DNA of 64,000 nt, from positions 186,001-250,000 of the forward strand of contig CAVXZK010000014.1 of assembly GCA_963766365.1 (NCBI GenBank), in the 5' to 3' direction. The position numbers and the translations under genes are program-made. The notes under the pieces were generated by a model that saw nothing but the letters and a program-made list of their open reading frames with translations, made no database searches and had not been told where the DNA came from. Shown in pieces: positions 26,094 through 35,607 of the stretch. Source of the stretch: JALORV01 sp963766365. GTDB lineage: Bacteria > Pseudomonadota > Gammaproteobacteria > Burkholderiales > Burkholderiaceae_F. Positions within the stretch are counted from its first letter, which is position 1; each line of letters begins with the position of its first letter.

Positions 26094-28076
26094 ATGACGT
26101 CAGGCCTGGAAGTCACCCTTGTGCTGCTCGCCTCCGTGGTGCTCGGGGTCGTTGTGTTCCGCCTGCTCTCGCTGCCGCCGCTGCTCGCCTACCTCGCTGT
26201 CGGCATCCTGATCGGCCCGCACGCGCTCGGACTGGTTCCCGACACCAAGCAGACGCGCTACCTGGCCGAGTTCGGCGTCGTGTTCCTGATGTTCTCAATC
26301 GGGCTCGAGTTCTCCCTGCCGCGATTGCGGTCGATGCGCCGCATCGTTTTCGGACTCGGCGGGGCCCAGGTGGGGCTGACGATCCTGATCACCCTCGCTG
26401 GCGGCTGGCTCCTCGGCGCGTACTTCGGGGTCGGTCTTGCCGGCGCGTTCACCCTCGGCGCGGCGCTCGCGATGTCGTCGACGGCGATCGTCATGAAGAT
26501 GATCTCTGAGCGGTTGCAACTGGACACTGAGCACGGCAAACGTATTGTCGGCGTGCTGCTGTTCCAGGATCTCGCGGTGGTTCCCCTGCTGGTGGTGATT
26601 CCTGCGCTGGCGGCCGACCCCGGCGAACTGGGCTTGACCCTCGGGCTGGCGATGCTGAAGGCCGCAGCGCTGCTCGCCCTGCTGCTCGCCGGCGGCCAGC
26701 GCGTGCTGCGCTGGTGGCTGCACCTGGTCGCGAAACGCAAGTCGCACGAGCTCTTCACGCTGAACGTGCTGCTGGTGACGCTGGGGCTGGCGTGGCTGAC
26801 CGAAATTTCCGGGCTTTCGCTGGCGCTCGGTGCCTTTGTCGCCGGAATGCTGATCTCGGAGACCGAGTTCAGGCATCAGGTCGAGGAAGACATCAAGCCG
26901 TTCCGCGACGTGCTGCTGGGCCTGTTCTTCGTGACGATCGGCATGCTGCTGAGTCCGCGCATCGTGCTCGACCGCTTGAGCTGGGTCATGCTTGCGCTCA
27001 TCGTCCCCGTCGCCTTCAAGTTCGGGCTGATCTATGTCCTGGCCCGCCTCTTCAAGGCGAGCGCCGGCACGGCGATCCGCTCGGCGCTGGCGCTGTGCAC
27101 TGCAGGCGAGTTTGGTTTCGTGCTGCTGGGGCTCGCGGGGCATTTCAACATTGTCAGCGACGACCTGCTGCAGGTGGTTCTGGCCGCGATGCTGCTGTCG
27201 ATGTTGGCCGCGCCGCTGCTGGTGCAGTACGCGGACTGGTTCGTTATGCGCCTGGCATCCAGTGAATGGCTGCTGAAGTCGCTGGAAATCGCACAGATCG
27301 CACAGCGGGCCATCACGACGGATCGGCACGTCGTCATCTGCGGCTTCGGCCGCAGCGGCCAGCATTTGGCGAAGATGCTTGAGCAGGAGGGCATCGGCTA
27401 CATCGCACTCGACCTCGACCCGGATCTCGTGCGCGAGGCTGCCGCCGCGGGTGATTCGGTTGTCTATGGCGATGCGGCCCGGCGCGAGACGCTGGTGTCG
27501 GCGGGGATTCGACGCGCCGCGGCGCTCGTGGTCACCTACGCCGATTCGGCATCCGCCCTGAAGGTGCTGCATCACGCCCAGGAACTTCGGCCCAACCTGT
27601 CGGTCATTGTCCGCACACAGGATGACCACGATCTCGACAAGCTGATGAAGGCGGGTGCGACCGAGGTGGTGCCGGAGGTTTTCGAAGGCAGCCTGATGCT
27701 CGGGTCCCATGCTCTGGTGCTGTTGGGTGTGCCGGTCGCGCGGGTCATACGGCGCGTCCGCGAAGCGCGCGACCAGCGTTATCGACTGTTGCGTGGCTAC
27801 TTCCACGGCACCGGCGACGACGATGCTTCAATCGAAGAGGAGGCGCACGAGCGCCTGCACTCGGTATCGATCGAACCAGGCGCCTCCGCCGTCGGGAAGC
27901 GCCTCGTCGAACTGGACCTGCCTGGACTTGGAGCCGAAATTACGGCAGTCCGGCGTCGCGGCATTCGCGGAGCCGAGCCAAGTCCGGAGATGGTGCTGCA
28001 GGCGGGGGATGTGCTGGTGCTGCGCGGCCTGGCCGAGGCCGTCGAGCGCGCCGAGGAACGGGTGACTCAGAGGTGA
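26094..28076 (+). CDS. Kef-type K+/H+ antiporter with RCK (TrkA-N) domain
   Basis: About 660 residues. Residues 1-390 are the CPA2 Na+/H+-exchanger fold with about 12 hydrophobic segments, including FGVVFLMFSIGLEFSLPRL and VGVLLFQDLAVVPLLV. Then a TrkA-N Rossmann domain (VVICGFGRSGQHLAKMLEQEG, followed by YGDAARRETLVSAGI) and a TrkA-C domain near the end. Such proteins export potassium under electrophile or nucleotide control. The frame is open upstream to 25551 but that part overlaps kdsD antisense; ATG 26094 is the family start. Overlaps the next gene by 4 bp. Confidence 0.92.
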   Translation: MTSGLEVTLVLLASVVLGVVVFRLLSLPPLLAYLAVGILIGPHALGLVPDTKQTRYLAEFGVVFLMFSIGLEFSLPRLRSMRRIVFGLGGAQVGLTILITLAGGWLLGAYFGVGLAGAFTLGAALAMSSTAIVMKMISERLQLDTEHGKRIVGVLLFQDLAVVPLLVVIPALAADPGELGLTLGLAMLKAAALLALLLAGGQRVLRWWLHLVAKRKSHELFTLNVLLVTLGLAWLTEISGLSLALGAFVAGMLISETEFRHQVEEDIKPFRDVLLGLFFVTIGMLLSPRIVLDRLSWVMLALIVPVAFKFGLIYVLARLFKASAGTAIRSALALCTAGEFGFVLLGLAGHFNIVSDDLLQVVLAAMLLSMLAAPLLVQYADWFVMRLASSEWLLKSLEIAQIAQRAITTDRHVVICGFGRSGQHLAKMLEQEGIGYIALDLDPDLVREAAAAGDSVVYGDAARRETLVSAGIRRAAALVVTYADSASALKVLHHAQELRPNLSVIVRTQDDHDLDKLMKAGATEVVPEVFEGSLMLGSHALVLLGVPVARVIRRVREARDQRYRLLRGYFHGTGDDDASIEEEAHERLHSVSIEPGASAVGKRLVELDLPGLGAEITAVRRRGIRGAEPSPEMVLQAGDVLVLRGLAEAVERAEERVTQR

Positions 28077-28639
28077 ACTACGTTCTCCGACTTTGCATTG
28101 CGGTGTTGCTGGGCGCGTGCACTGCGTCTCAGGCTCGCGCCGATGACGGCGCCTGGGCGGCGCTACGAGATCGCGCCGCCGTGCTGATCATTCGTCATGC
28201 GCAAACCGAGCCCGGCATTGGCGATCCACCGGGCTACCGCCTCGACGACTGCGCCACGCAGCGCAACCTTTCGGAGGCGGGGCGGGCACAGGCCGCGGCG
28301 ATCGGACGTCAACTGACCGATCGGGGAGTCCGGGTGTCGCGTGTCGAGTCCAGTCGCTGGTGCCGCTGCATCGACACGGCACGGCTCGCGTTCCCGGGAC
28401 TCGAAGTGCGCCCGTTCGACGCTCTCAACTCGTTCTTCGGAGAGCGCAATGCCGAGCCGTCGCAAACGAGTGCACTGCGCTCGCGCATCGGCCAATGGCG
28501 CGGCCCGGGTGTGCTGGTCCTCGTGACGCATCAGGTCAACATCAGCGCGCTCACCGGTCGGTCGGTCGCACCAGGCGAGGGACTCGTGTTACAGCCGGAA
28601 GCGGCGGGCCCGCGCGTGGCCGGCGCGGTGCAGTTCTAG
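28073..28639 (+). CDS. Exported histidine phosphatase family protein
   Basis: 188 residues. An N-terminal hydrophobic segment ends in LLGAC-TASQARA, which could be a lipobox or an ordinary cleavage site. The phosphohistidine motif is LIIRHAQTE (RHA variant of RHG), and the second active-site His is in LVTHQVNISAL. Missing the N-terminal half of large acid phosphatases, so it is a short SixA/PGM-like type. Starts at GTG 28073 overlapping the antiporter stop, so coupled to it. Substrate unknown. Confidence 0.82.
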   Translation: MNYVLRLCIAVLLGACTASQARADDGAWAALRDRAAVLIIRHAQTEPGIGDPPGYRLDDCATQRNLSEAGRAQAAAIGRQLTDRGVRVSRVESSRWCRCIDTARLAFPGLEVRPFDALNSFFGERNAEPSQTSALRSRIGQWRGPGVLVLVTHQVNISALTGRSVAPGEGLVLQPEAAGPRVAGAVQF

Positions 28640-28658
28640 GCCACGTTGACGGCCGAAG

Positions 28659-31508
28659 TCAGGCGCCGCGCCGCCGCCGCTGCCGGGCCAGCACGGGCGC
28701 CAGGTAGGTACCGGTGTGGCTTTCGGTACTGGCCGCAATCTTTTCCGGTGGTCCGGTCGCGATGATGCCTCCGCCGCCGTCGCCGCCCTCAGGGCCTAGA
28801 TCGACAACCCAGTCTGCCGTCTTGATCACGTCGAGGTTGTGCTCGATGACGATGACCGTGTTACCGGCGTTGCGCAACTGGTGCAGCACCTTCAGCAGCA
28901 GCGCGATGTCGTGGAAGTGCAGTCCCGTCGTCGGCTCGTCGAGGATGTAAAGGGTGCGGCCGGTGTCGCGCTTCGACAATTCGAGCGACAGCTTGACGCG
29001 CTGCGCCTCGCCGCCTGACAGTGTCGTCGCGCTCTGGCCTAGGCGCACATAGCCCAGGCCGACGTCGAGCAGCGTCTGCAGCTTGCGCGCGATCGCCGGC
29101 ACGGCGCTGAAGAACTCGAACGCATCCTCGACCGTCATGTCGAGTACCTCGGCGATGCTCCTGCCCTTGTAGTGCACCTCGAGCGTCTCGCGGTTGTAGC
29201 GCTTGCCGTGGCAGACGTCGCATGGCACGTAGACATCCGGCAGGAAGTGCATCTCGACCTTGATGACGCCGTCGCCCTGGCAGGATTCGCAGCGTCCACC
29301 CTTGACGTTGAACGAGAAGCGCCCGGCCTCGTAGCCGCGCTCGCGTGCGGTCGGCGTCTCGGCGAACAGCTCGCGGATCGGCGTGAAAAGCCCGGTGTAG
29401 GTTGCCGGGTTGCTGCGCGGCGTACGGCCGATCGGGCTCTGGTCGACGCTGATGACCTTGTCGACGTGCTCGAGACCTTCCAGCGTCGTGTACGGCGCCG
29501 GCTCAGCGACGGAGCCGTACAAGTGGCGCGCGACCGCCGCATACAGCGTGTCGTTGATCAGCGTCGACTTGCCGGAGCCGGATACGCCGGTGATGCAGGT
29601 CAGCAGCCCGATCGGCAGGTCGAGCGTCACGTCCTTCAGGTTGTTGCCCTTCGCACCGACCAGCTTCAACCAGTGCGTGAACGGCGGCGTGCGGTCCGAC
29701 GGCACCTCGATCTGTCGCCGTCCTGCCATGTACTGGCCGGTCAGCGATTTCTTGTTTGCCTCGACGTCGGCGAGGGTGCCGCTCGCGATGATTTCGCCGC
29801 CGTGTGCACCGGCGCCCGGGCCCATGTCGACGATGAAGTCGGCAGCGCGGATGGCATCCTCGTCGTGCTCCACGACGATGACGCTGTTGCCGAGGTCACG
29901 AAGGTGTTTCAGTGTGCCGATCAGCCGGTCGTTGTCGCGCTGGTGCAAGCCGATCGAGGGTTCGTCGAGCACGTACATGACGCCGGTGAGGCCGGAGCCG
30001 ATCTGCGACGCCAGCCGTATGCGCTGCGACTCGCCGCCCGACAGGGTGTCGGCTGACCGATCCAGCGAGAGGTAGTCGAGGCCGACGTTCACAAGGAAGC
30101 GCAGGCGTGAGCCGATCTCCTTGATGATCTTGCCGGCAATCTCCTTCTTCGCGCCGGTGAAGGTGACCGCCTCAAAGTACGTCGACGCCTCGGCGAGCGG
30201 TGCCGCAGAGATCTGCCAGATGCCGCGCTGCTGCTTGCCGTCACCGATGAAGACATTGCGCGCCTCGCGTCGCAGCCGCGAACCTTCGCATACGGTGCAG
30301 GCGCGCTGGCCGCGCAGCTTGCCAAGTTCCTCGCGCACGACCAGCGAGTCCGTTTCCTTCATCCGCCGCTCGAGACTCGGAATCACGCCCTCGAACGGAT
30401 GGCGTCGGACCATCTTGCGACCGCGTTCATTGGTGTAGGTGAACGGGATCTCTTCTTCACCCGAGCCGTTCAGGATCACGCGCCGTGCCGCCTCCGGCAA
30501 CTGGTCGAACGGCTGGTTGAGGTCGAAGCCGTAATGCTGCGCGACCGTGACCAGCATCTGGTGGTAGTACTGGTTGCGCGCATCCCATCCCTTGATCGCA
30601 CCGCTCGCCAGAGCCAGCTCGGGATGTGCGACGACCCGGGTCTCGTCGAAGTATTCGACCGTGCCGATACCGTCGCAGGCTTCGCAGGCACCCATCGGGT
30701 TGTTGAACGAGAACAGCCGAGGCTCCAGTTCGGCCAGCGAATAGCTGCACACCGGGCATGCGAAACGGCTTGAAAAGGAGTGCTCCTGGCCGTTGTCGAC
30801 ATCCAGCAGCAGTGCGCGTCCGTCGGCGAGGCGCAGCGCAGTCTCGAAGGATTCCGCGAGTCGCTGCTTGGCATCCGACCGCACCTTCAGTCGGTCGACG
30901 ACGACGTCGACCGAGTGCTTGTCGTTCTTCGCCAGCGGCGGCAGGGTGTCAGCCTCGACGATCGCGCCGTCGATGCGGAAGCGCACGAAGCCCTGCGTCT
31001 GCATGTCGTCAAAGAACTCGATGAACTCACCCTTGCGCTCGCGCACGACCGGCGCCAGCACGAGGATCTTCGTGTCCTCCGGCAGCGCCAGTGTGGCGTC
31101 AACCATCTGCGAGACGCTCTGGGACTGCAGCGGTACCTTGTGCTCGGGACAATACGGCGTGCCGACGCGCGCGAACAGCAGGCGCAGGTAGTCGTGGATC
31201 TCGGTGACGGTGCCGACGGTCGAGCGGGGGTTGTGCGACGCCGCCTTCTGCTCGATCGCAATGGCCGGGGACAGCCCCTCGATGAGGTCGACGTCGGGCT
31301 TTTCCATCAACTGCAGGAACTGCCGCGCGTAGGACGACAGCGACTCGACATAGCGCCGCTGTCCTTCCGCGTACAGCGTATCGAACGCGAGCGAGGACTT
31401 GCCGGAACCCGAAAGCCCCGTGATCACGACCAACCGTTCGCGCGGCAGGTCGAGGTCAACGTTCTTGAGGTTGTGGGTTCGGGCGCCGCGGATGCGGATT
31501 TCATCCAT
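28659..31508 (-). CDS. uvrA: UvrABC excinuclease subunit A
   Basis: Damage-recognition ATPase of nucleotide excision repair. 949 residues with two ABC modules: Walker A GLSGSGKSSLAFDTL and GVSGSGKSTLINDTL, signatures LSGGESQRIRLA and LSGGEAQRVKLS, Walker B VLDEPSIGLHQRD and ILDEPTTGLHFHD. Both zinc modules are present (C-x2-C in FACPVCSYS with CEACDG; CESCQGDG with CDVCHG). Full length and intact. Divergent from ssb, 186 bp apart, a pairing also seen in Enterobacteria. Confidence 0.98.
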   Translation of the reverse strand: MDEIRIRGARTHNLKNVDLDLPRERLVVITGLSGSGKSSLAFDTLYAEGQRRYVESLSSYARQFLQLMEKPDVDLIEGLSPAIAIEQKAASHNPRSTVGTVTEIHDYLRLLFARVGTPYCPEHKVPLQSQSVSQMVDATLALPEDTKILVLAPVVRERKGEFIEFFDDMQTQGFVRFRIDGAIVEADTLPPLAKNDKHSVDVVVDRLKVRSDAKQRLAESFETALRLADGRALLLDVDNGQEHSFSSRFACPVCSYSLAELEPRLFSFNNPMGACEACDGIGTVEYFDETRVVAHPELALASGAIKGWDARNQYYHQMLVTVAQHYGFDLNQPFDQLPEAARRVILNGSGEEEIPFTYTNERGRKMVRRHPFEGVIPSLERRMKETDSLVVREELGKLRGQRACTVCEGSRLRREARNVFIGDGKQQRGIWQISAAPLAEASTYFEAVTFTGAKKEIAGKIIKEIGSRLRFLVNVGLDYLSLDRSADTLSGGESQRIRLASQIGSGLTGVMYVLDEPSIGLHQRDNDRLIGTLKHLRDLGNSVIVVEHDEDAIRAADFIVDMGPGAGAHGGEIIASGTLADVEANKKSLTGQYMAGRRQIEVPSDRTPPFTHWLKLVGAKGNNLKDVTLDLPIGLLTCITGVSGSGKSTLINDTLYAAVARHLYGSVAEPAPYTTLEGLEHVDKVISVDQSPIGRTPRSNPATYTGLFTPIRELFAETPTARERGYEAGRFSFNVKGGRCESCQGDGVIKVEMHFLPDVYVPCDVCHGKRYNRETLEVHYKGRSIAEVLDMTVEDAFEFFSAVPAIARKLQTLLDVGLGYVRLGQSATTLSGGEAQRVKLSLELSKRDTGRTLYILDEPTTGLHFHDIALLLKVLHQLRNAGNTVIVIEHNLDVIKTADWVVDLGPEGGDGGGGIIATGPPEKIAASTESHTGTYLAPVLARQRRRRGA

Positions 31509-31536
31509 CGGACATGGCAGGAATCAGAAGGCGAAC

Positions 31537-31554
31537 TTGTTACTATAGCGACAA
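31537..31554. promoter_or_regulatory. 18-bp inverted repeat between uvrA and ssb
   Basis: TTGTTACTATAGCGACAA: arms TTGT..CTATAG..ACAA are symmetric except for the TA/CG pairs at positions 5-6 and 13-14. It is 28 bp before the uvrA start and 140 bp before ssb. In other Proteobacteria this shared region is under LexA control, but the classical CTGT-N8-ACAG box is not present here. It could be a diverged SOS box or another operator. TACTAT within it could also be a -10 element. Confidence 0.35.
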
Positions 31555-31694
31555 ACACAGTCGCGACTGGGGGCACCACCTGGCCGCGGCGCAAGAGGCT
31601 CCATCCGCCGCATGTCGCGACCGCGCAGCGTGCGTCGTGCAAGATGGGTGGAGCGAGAACGGGCACGCGCTGCCCGCCTGCGGAGGAGTACACG

Positions 31695-32171
31695 ATGGCA
31701 TCCGTCAACAAGGTCATTCTTATCGGCAACCTCGGGCGCGATCCCGAGACGCGTTACACCGCCGACGGTGCGGCGATCACCAACATTTCGATCGCCACGA
31801 CGCGCCGCTACAAGGATGCCTCCGGCCAGCAGCAGGAAGAGACCGAGTGGCACCGCGTCGCCTTCTTCGGGCGGCTGGCGGAAATCGCCGGCGAATACCT
31901 GCGCAAGGGTCGGTCGGTGTATGTCGAAGGACGCCTGCGCACCCGCAAGTGGCAGGACAAGGACGGCAACGACAAGTACACGACCGAGGTCGTCGCGGAG
32001 AACATGCAGATGCTCGGTTCGCGCGAAGGCATGGGGGGTGGTGCCGATTTCGAGGGCGGCGGTGAGGAGCAGCGTGCTGCCGCGCCGGCACGCAGCACCG
32101 GTGCGCGGGCCGCGCCAGCGGCCAAGCCGGCGACCAACGTCGCCGACATGGACGACGACATTCCGTTCTGA
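31695..32171 (+). CDS. ssb: Single-stranded DNA-binding protein
   Basis: 158 residues. OB fold with MASVNKVILIGNLGRDPETRYT, then WHRVAFFGRLAEIAGEYLRKG and YVEGRLRTRKWQDKDG. A Gly/Ala-rich linker leads to the acidic tip MDDDIPF, which binds partner proteins. ATG 31695 follows GGAGGAG. The frame continues upstream but only as antisense of uvrA. Confidence 0.97.
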   Translation: MASVNKVILIGNLGRDPETRYTADGAAITNISIATTRRYKDASGQQQEETEWHRVAFFGRLAEIAGEYLRKGRSVYVEGRLRTRKWQDKDGNDKYTTEVVAENMQMLGSREGMGGGADFEGGGEEQRAAAPARSTGARAAPAAKPATNVADMDDDIPF

Positions 32172-32387
32172 TACCGACCCTGTCGGACCGGTTGCCGCAT
32201 TCGAGCACTGTGTCTGGCTCGTCGGTGTTTGCCCCTAGGCGATAACCGGTATTCTGGAACGAGGGTCAGGCCGCTAAGGTCGGTTGCTGGTCCCGTTCGA
32301 GCGCTGCTCACGCGCTCGCTTCCTGCTACCGGACTGCGCCACGCGATGTAACCGACGCGCGCCGGCGCCTGACAGACCTACAAGAAC

Positions 32388-33602
32388 ATGGATCTAAGTT
32401 TCCTCCCGGACTGGCCCCCGTTGTTTCCGCCCGCTGTTGCGGTCGCCGTACTTGCATTGCTGGCGGCTGCGTTCGGTGAGATCGCCGCTCGCTGGTTGAG
32501 GTTGCCGCGGCTGCTCGGTTACCTCGCAGCCGGTGCGCTGTTCGGGGCGGGCGGCTACGTGCTGCAATTGCTGAATCTCGAGCCGTTGCCCACCCCGACG
32601 CTGCGCTTCGCGCTTGATTTCGCGGCCGCGATCATCTTGTTCGATCTCGGGCAGCGGGTCTCGTTCGGTTGGGTGCGACGCAATCCGGCCCTGCTCGGAG
32701 CAAGCGCCGTCGAGGCCGGACTCACCTTTGTCGCCGTGTTCGCAACGATGCGCTGGCTCGACATCGCTCCGTTGCCGGCCGCCCTGATCGCGACGATCAG
32801 CATGTCGACGTCGCCGGCCGTGGTGCTGGCGCTGACGCGTGAGGTGCGTGCGCAGGGGCAGGTGACCGAACGCGTGCTGCTGTTGACCGCGCTCAATTCG
32901 ATCTATGCCGTGGTGCTGTCGACGCTGCTGCTGGCCTGGGCGCGGCTCGATACCCGCGGCCTGCTGGTCGACTATCTGCTGCATCCCGCCTACCTGATCT
33001 TCGGATCCCTCGCTGTTGCTGCACTGGGCGCGCGACTGTTTCACCTCGTCGCCGCCTTCGTTCACCACGACCGTGCGGTGGAACTGATACTGATGCTCGC
33101 GGTGGTATCGATCGTCTTCGCCACGTCGAACGCGTTGCAGCTGTCGCCGCTGCTTGCGCTGCTCGCTTGCGGCGCCTTCGTCCGGACCCTGGATCGTGGA
33201 CGGCGGTTGTCTCGCAGCGACTTCGGCCTTGTGTCGGCGCTCGCACTGGTTCTCTTCTTTGCGCTGTCTGCGGCGACCGTGGACCTGGGCATCCTGGTCG
33301 GTGCCGGTATCCCCGCGCTGGCCCTGGCGCTTGTTCGCACAGTGTGCAAGGTCGTTGCGGTCGGTGCACTGGCTCCGCTGACGGGCATCGTGTGGCGCAA
33401 GGGCATTTACGCCGGACTCGGCTTGCTGCCGATGTCGGCGATAGCCCTGATGCTCACCCACCAGGTGAGTCAGCTGCATCCTCAGCTGGGTGCCGAGGCC
33501 GGGGCCGTCGTGCTGGCGAACGTCGTTGTGTTCCAGGTCGTCGGCGCGCTGACACTGCTTTTCGCGCTGCGCGCAAGTGGTGAGGCGAGGGAGGATTCAT
33601 GA
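32388..33602 (+). CDS. Cation/proton antiporter, CPA2 membrane domain only
   Basis: 404 residues with about 12 transmembrane segments of the Na+/H+-exchanger fold: LLGYLAAGALFGAGGY, the unwound-helix region FAAAIILFDLGQRVSFGW and ATISMSTSPAVVLALTREV. Unlike the antiporter at 26 kb there is no RCK domain; the protein ends soon after the last membrane helix. Ion specificity cannot be read. Its stop overlaps the YbdK-type ligase start by 4 bp (ATGA). The 216-bp gap before it, after ssb, shows no gene or clear promoter. Confidence 0.83.
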   Translation: MDLSFLPDWPPLFPPAVAVAVLALLAAAFGEIAARWLRLPRLLGYLAAGALFGAGGYVLQLLNLEPLPTPTLRFALDFAAAIILFDLGQRVSFGWVRRNPALLGASAVEAGLTFVAVFATMRWLDIAPLPAALIATISMSTSPAVVLALTREVRAQGQVTERVLLLTALNSIYAVVLSTLLLAWARLDTRGLLVDYLLHPAYLIFGSLAVAALGARLFHLVAAFVHHDRAVELILMLAVVSIVFATSNALQLSPLLALLACGAFVRTLDRGRRLSRSDFGLVSALALVLFFALSAATVDLGILVGAGIPALALALVRTVCKVVAVGALAPLTGIVWRKGIYAGLGLLPMSAIALMLTHQVSQLHPQLGAEAGAVVLANVVVFQVVGALTLLFALRASGEAREDS

Positions 33603-34759
33603 GCGAAGATTTGCTCGATTTCAAGCGCTCGGCGGCGCTGACGATGGGAGTTGAACTCGAACTGCAGCTGGTTGAGCGGCGCACCGGCGATCTCACGCGG
33701 GCCGCGTCGGACCTGATTGCGCTGGTGACGCGCAAGCCGTTCCCGGCGGACATCAAGCCGGAGATCACGGAAAGCATGCTGGAGATCAGCACGTCCGTAC
33801 ACACGAACTATGCGCCCCTGCTGTCGCAGCTGCTTGCGGCGCGCGACACACTGGTGCGAGGTGCCGACCGGCTGGACATCGAGGTGTCCGGCGGCGGTGC
33901 CCATCCGTTCCAGCGCTGGTACGACCGGCAGATCTACGACCGCCCGCGTTTTCGTCATGTCGCCGGACTGTATGGCTATCTGGCCAAGCAGTTCACGGTG
34001 TTCGGCCAGCACGTACACATCGGCTGCGAAGACGGCACGCAGGCCCTACGGCTGCTGCACCGCCTGTCAGCCTATATCCCGCAGTTCATCGCGCTGGCCG
34101 CCAGCAGCCCGTACCATCAGGGCGTCGACACGTCGTTCGACTGCTCGCGGCTCAACAGCATCAATGCGTTCCCGCTGTCGGGCCGGGCGCCATTCCTCAC
34201 TGACTGGGCCGAGTTCGAACGCTTCTTCGCGAAGCTGCGACGGCTCGGCGTAGTCGAGAGCATGAAGGATTTCTATTGGGACATCCGTCCGAAACCCGAA
34301 TACGGCACGATTGAGGTCCGGGTCTTTGACACACCATTGACGGTAGAGCGCGCTGCGGCATTGGCGGGCTACCTGCAGTCGATCTGCGCGATGCTGATGG
34401 ATCGCGAGGGCGAGTTCACCGAGGAGATCTACCTCGCCTACAACTACAACCGGTTCCAGGCGTGTCGCTTCGGCCTCGAAGGCCAGGTCGTCGACAGCAT
34501 CACCGGCGAATCCACGCCGCTGCACCTGGCCGTCCTGAGGACGCTGGAGGCGTGCCGGCCGTACGCACGCGACCTGGACGCGGCCCCTGCGCTCGACGAG
34601 ATCGAGCGCTGGATTCGTGCCGAGGGCAACGACGCCCGCTGGCAGCGCGAGACCATGCAGAGCCGGCGGTCGCTGGCGGAGCTGGTGCTCGAATCCGCCG
34701 AACGATGGCGTGGGCGGCTCCCCGTGGCAGCGCCCGCGACGATCTCCACCTACGCCTAG
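33599..34759 (+). CDS. YbdK-type carboxylate-amine ligase (glutamate-cysteine ligase 2 family)
   Basis: 386 residues of the GCS2 family. Seen: TMGVELELQLVERRTGDL (metal and substrate Glu), KPEITESMLEISTSVHTNY, VFGQHVHIGCED and RPKPEYGTIEVRVFDTPLTVE. E. coli YbdK has weak gamma-glutamylcysteine ligase activity; the physiological substrate is unclear. Translationally coupled to a Kef-like antiporter, a suggestive partner because Kef channels respond to glutathione and its adducts. Its 3' end overlaps the convergent hisN-like gene by 3 bp. Confidence 0.88.
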   Translation: MSEDLLDFKRSAALTMGVELELQLVERRTGDLTRAASDLIALVTRKPFPADIKPEITESMLEISTSVHTNYAPLLSQLLAARDTLVRGADRLDIEVSGGGAHPFQRWYDRQIYDRPRFRHVAGLYGYLAKQFTVFGQHVHIGCEDGTQALRLLHRLSAYIPQFIALAASSPYHQGVDTSFDCSRLNSINAFPLSGRAPFLTDWAEFERFFAKLRRLGVVESMKDFYWDIRPKPEYGTIEVRVFDTPLTVERAAALAGYLQSICAMLMDREGEFTEEIYLAYNYNRFQACRFGLEGQVVDSITGESTPLHLAVLRTLEACRPYARDLDAAPALDEIERWIRAEGNDARWQRETMQSRRSLAELVLESAERWRGRLPVAAPATISTYA

Positions 34760-35607
34760 CGCGGACCGTGCAGTAGTTGCAGTACTTCATCGTGCAGCGG
34801 CCCCGCGCTCGCGATCAGTGACAGTTCCCCGAGCGGATCACCGCCGGCCCAGCTGGTGACCATGCCGCCCGCGGCCTCGATCACCGGCACGATCGCGGCG
34901 ACATCCCAGTGAGCGAGCGTCGGATCCAGCATCAGGTCCGCGCCCGCCGTCGCCAGTGCAAAGTATCCGAAGCAGTCGCCCCAGGTGCGGTACAGCCGGG
35001 CGCGCGCGATGATTGCTTCGATGCGATCCGTGTTCTTTGCTCCGCGCTGCTCGCCGGTGGTCCAGTGCGCCGTGGCGAGCACGGTCGCGTCTTCGAGCCG
35101 GGCGCAGGGCCGCACTTTCACGCGCCGCTGCGAGCCATCGGCGGCATACAGTGTGCAGCGATCGCCGTGACCGATCAGCGCCAGTCCCGGGGCCGAGTGG
35201 GCGATGACGCCGAGCACAGGCCGGAAACCGGCGCCGTCGTTGCGCTCCAGCGCGATCAGGGTGCCGAACAGGAAGCAGTTGGTGATGAAGGCGCGCGTGC
35301 CGTCGACCGGATCCAGTACCCATCGGTAGCGGTCGCCGGCCTTGGTCCCGTGCTCCTCGCCGATGACGCCGTGGTCCGGATAGCGCCTCTCGATCAGCTC
35401 GCGCATCACCGACTCGGCGGTGCGATCGGCCAGCGTCACCGGCGAAGCGTCTTCCTTGGTGTCGACCGCGGTGCCGGTCAGGAAGTAGCGACGGATCGTC
35501 GCGAACGCTGCGCCGATCAGCTCGTGCGCGAACGGGACGAACTCGCGCTCCTCGGCGCGCGTCAGCGGCGCGCTGTAACGGCGCTGCCCCACGGTGCTCT
35601 CAGGCAC
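34756..35607 (-). CDS. hisN: Inositol-monophosphatase family protein, probable histidinol-phosphatase
   Basis: 283 residues with the IMPase Mg-binding motifs: GVIGEEHG, WVLDPVDGTRAFI (D-P-x-D-G-T) and WDVAAIVPVIEAAGG. The pattern, including the TxNCFLFGTLIAL stretch after the DPVDGT motif, is most like HisN-type histidinol-phosphate phosphatases; inositol or nucleotide phosphatase activity cannot be excluded. Starts at GTG 35607, overlapping the preceding thioredoxin gene by 8 bp. No other his genes are near. Confidence 0.78.
   Translation of the reverse strand: MPESTVGQRRYSAPLTRAEEREFVPFAHELIGAAFATIRRYFLTGTAVDTKEDASPVTLADRTAESVMRELIERRYPDHGVIGEEHGTKAGDRYRWVLDPVDGTRAFITNCFLFGTLIALERNDGAGFRPVLGVIAHSAPGLALIGHGDRCTLYAADGSQRRVKVRPCARLEDATVLATAHWTTGEQRGAKNTDRIEAIIARARLYRTWGDCFGYFALATAGADLMLDPTLAHWDVAAIVPVIEAAGGMVTSWAGGDPLGELSLIASAGPLHDEVLQLLHGPR

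Noticed and set aside
26295..27806. Minus-strand frame of about 500 codons opposite the Kef antiporter
   Set aside because: Gln/His/Arg-rich with no fold features, fully antisense to a clear transporter.
31595..31650. Third copy of the palindromic repeat upstream of ssb
   Set aside because: Shares GCGACCGCGCAGCG but the right arm does not pair and the flanks differ; too weak to count.
30780..31694. Upstream extension of the ssb frame
   Set aside because: Antisense to uvrA; ssb has a strong ribosome site and family start at 31695.
31509..31694. Classical LexA box CTGT-N8-ACAG between uvrA and ssb
   Set aside because: Not found on either strand; only the imperfect palindrome at 31537 was seen.
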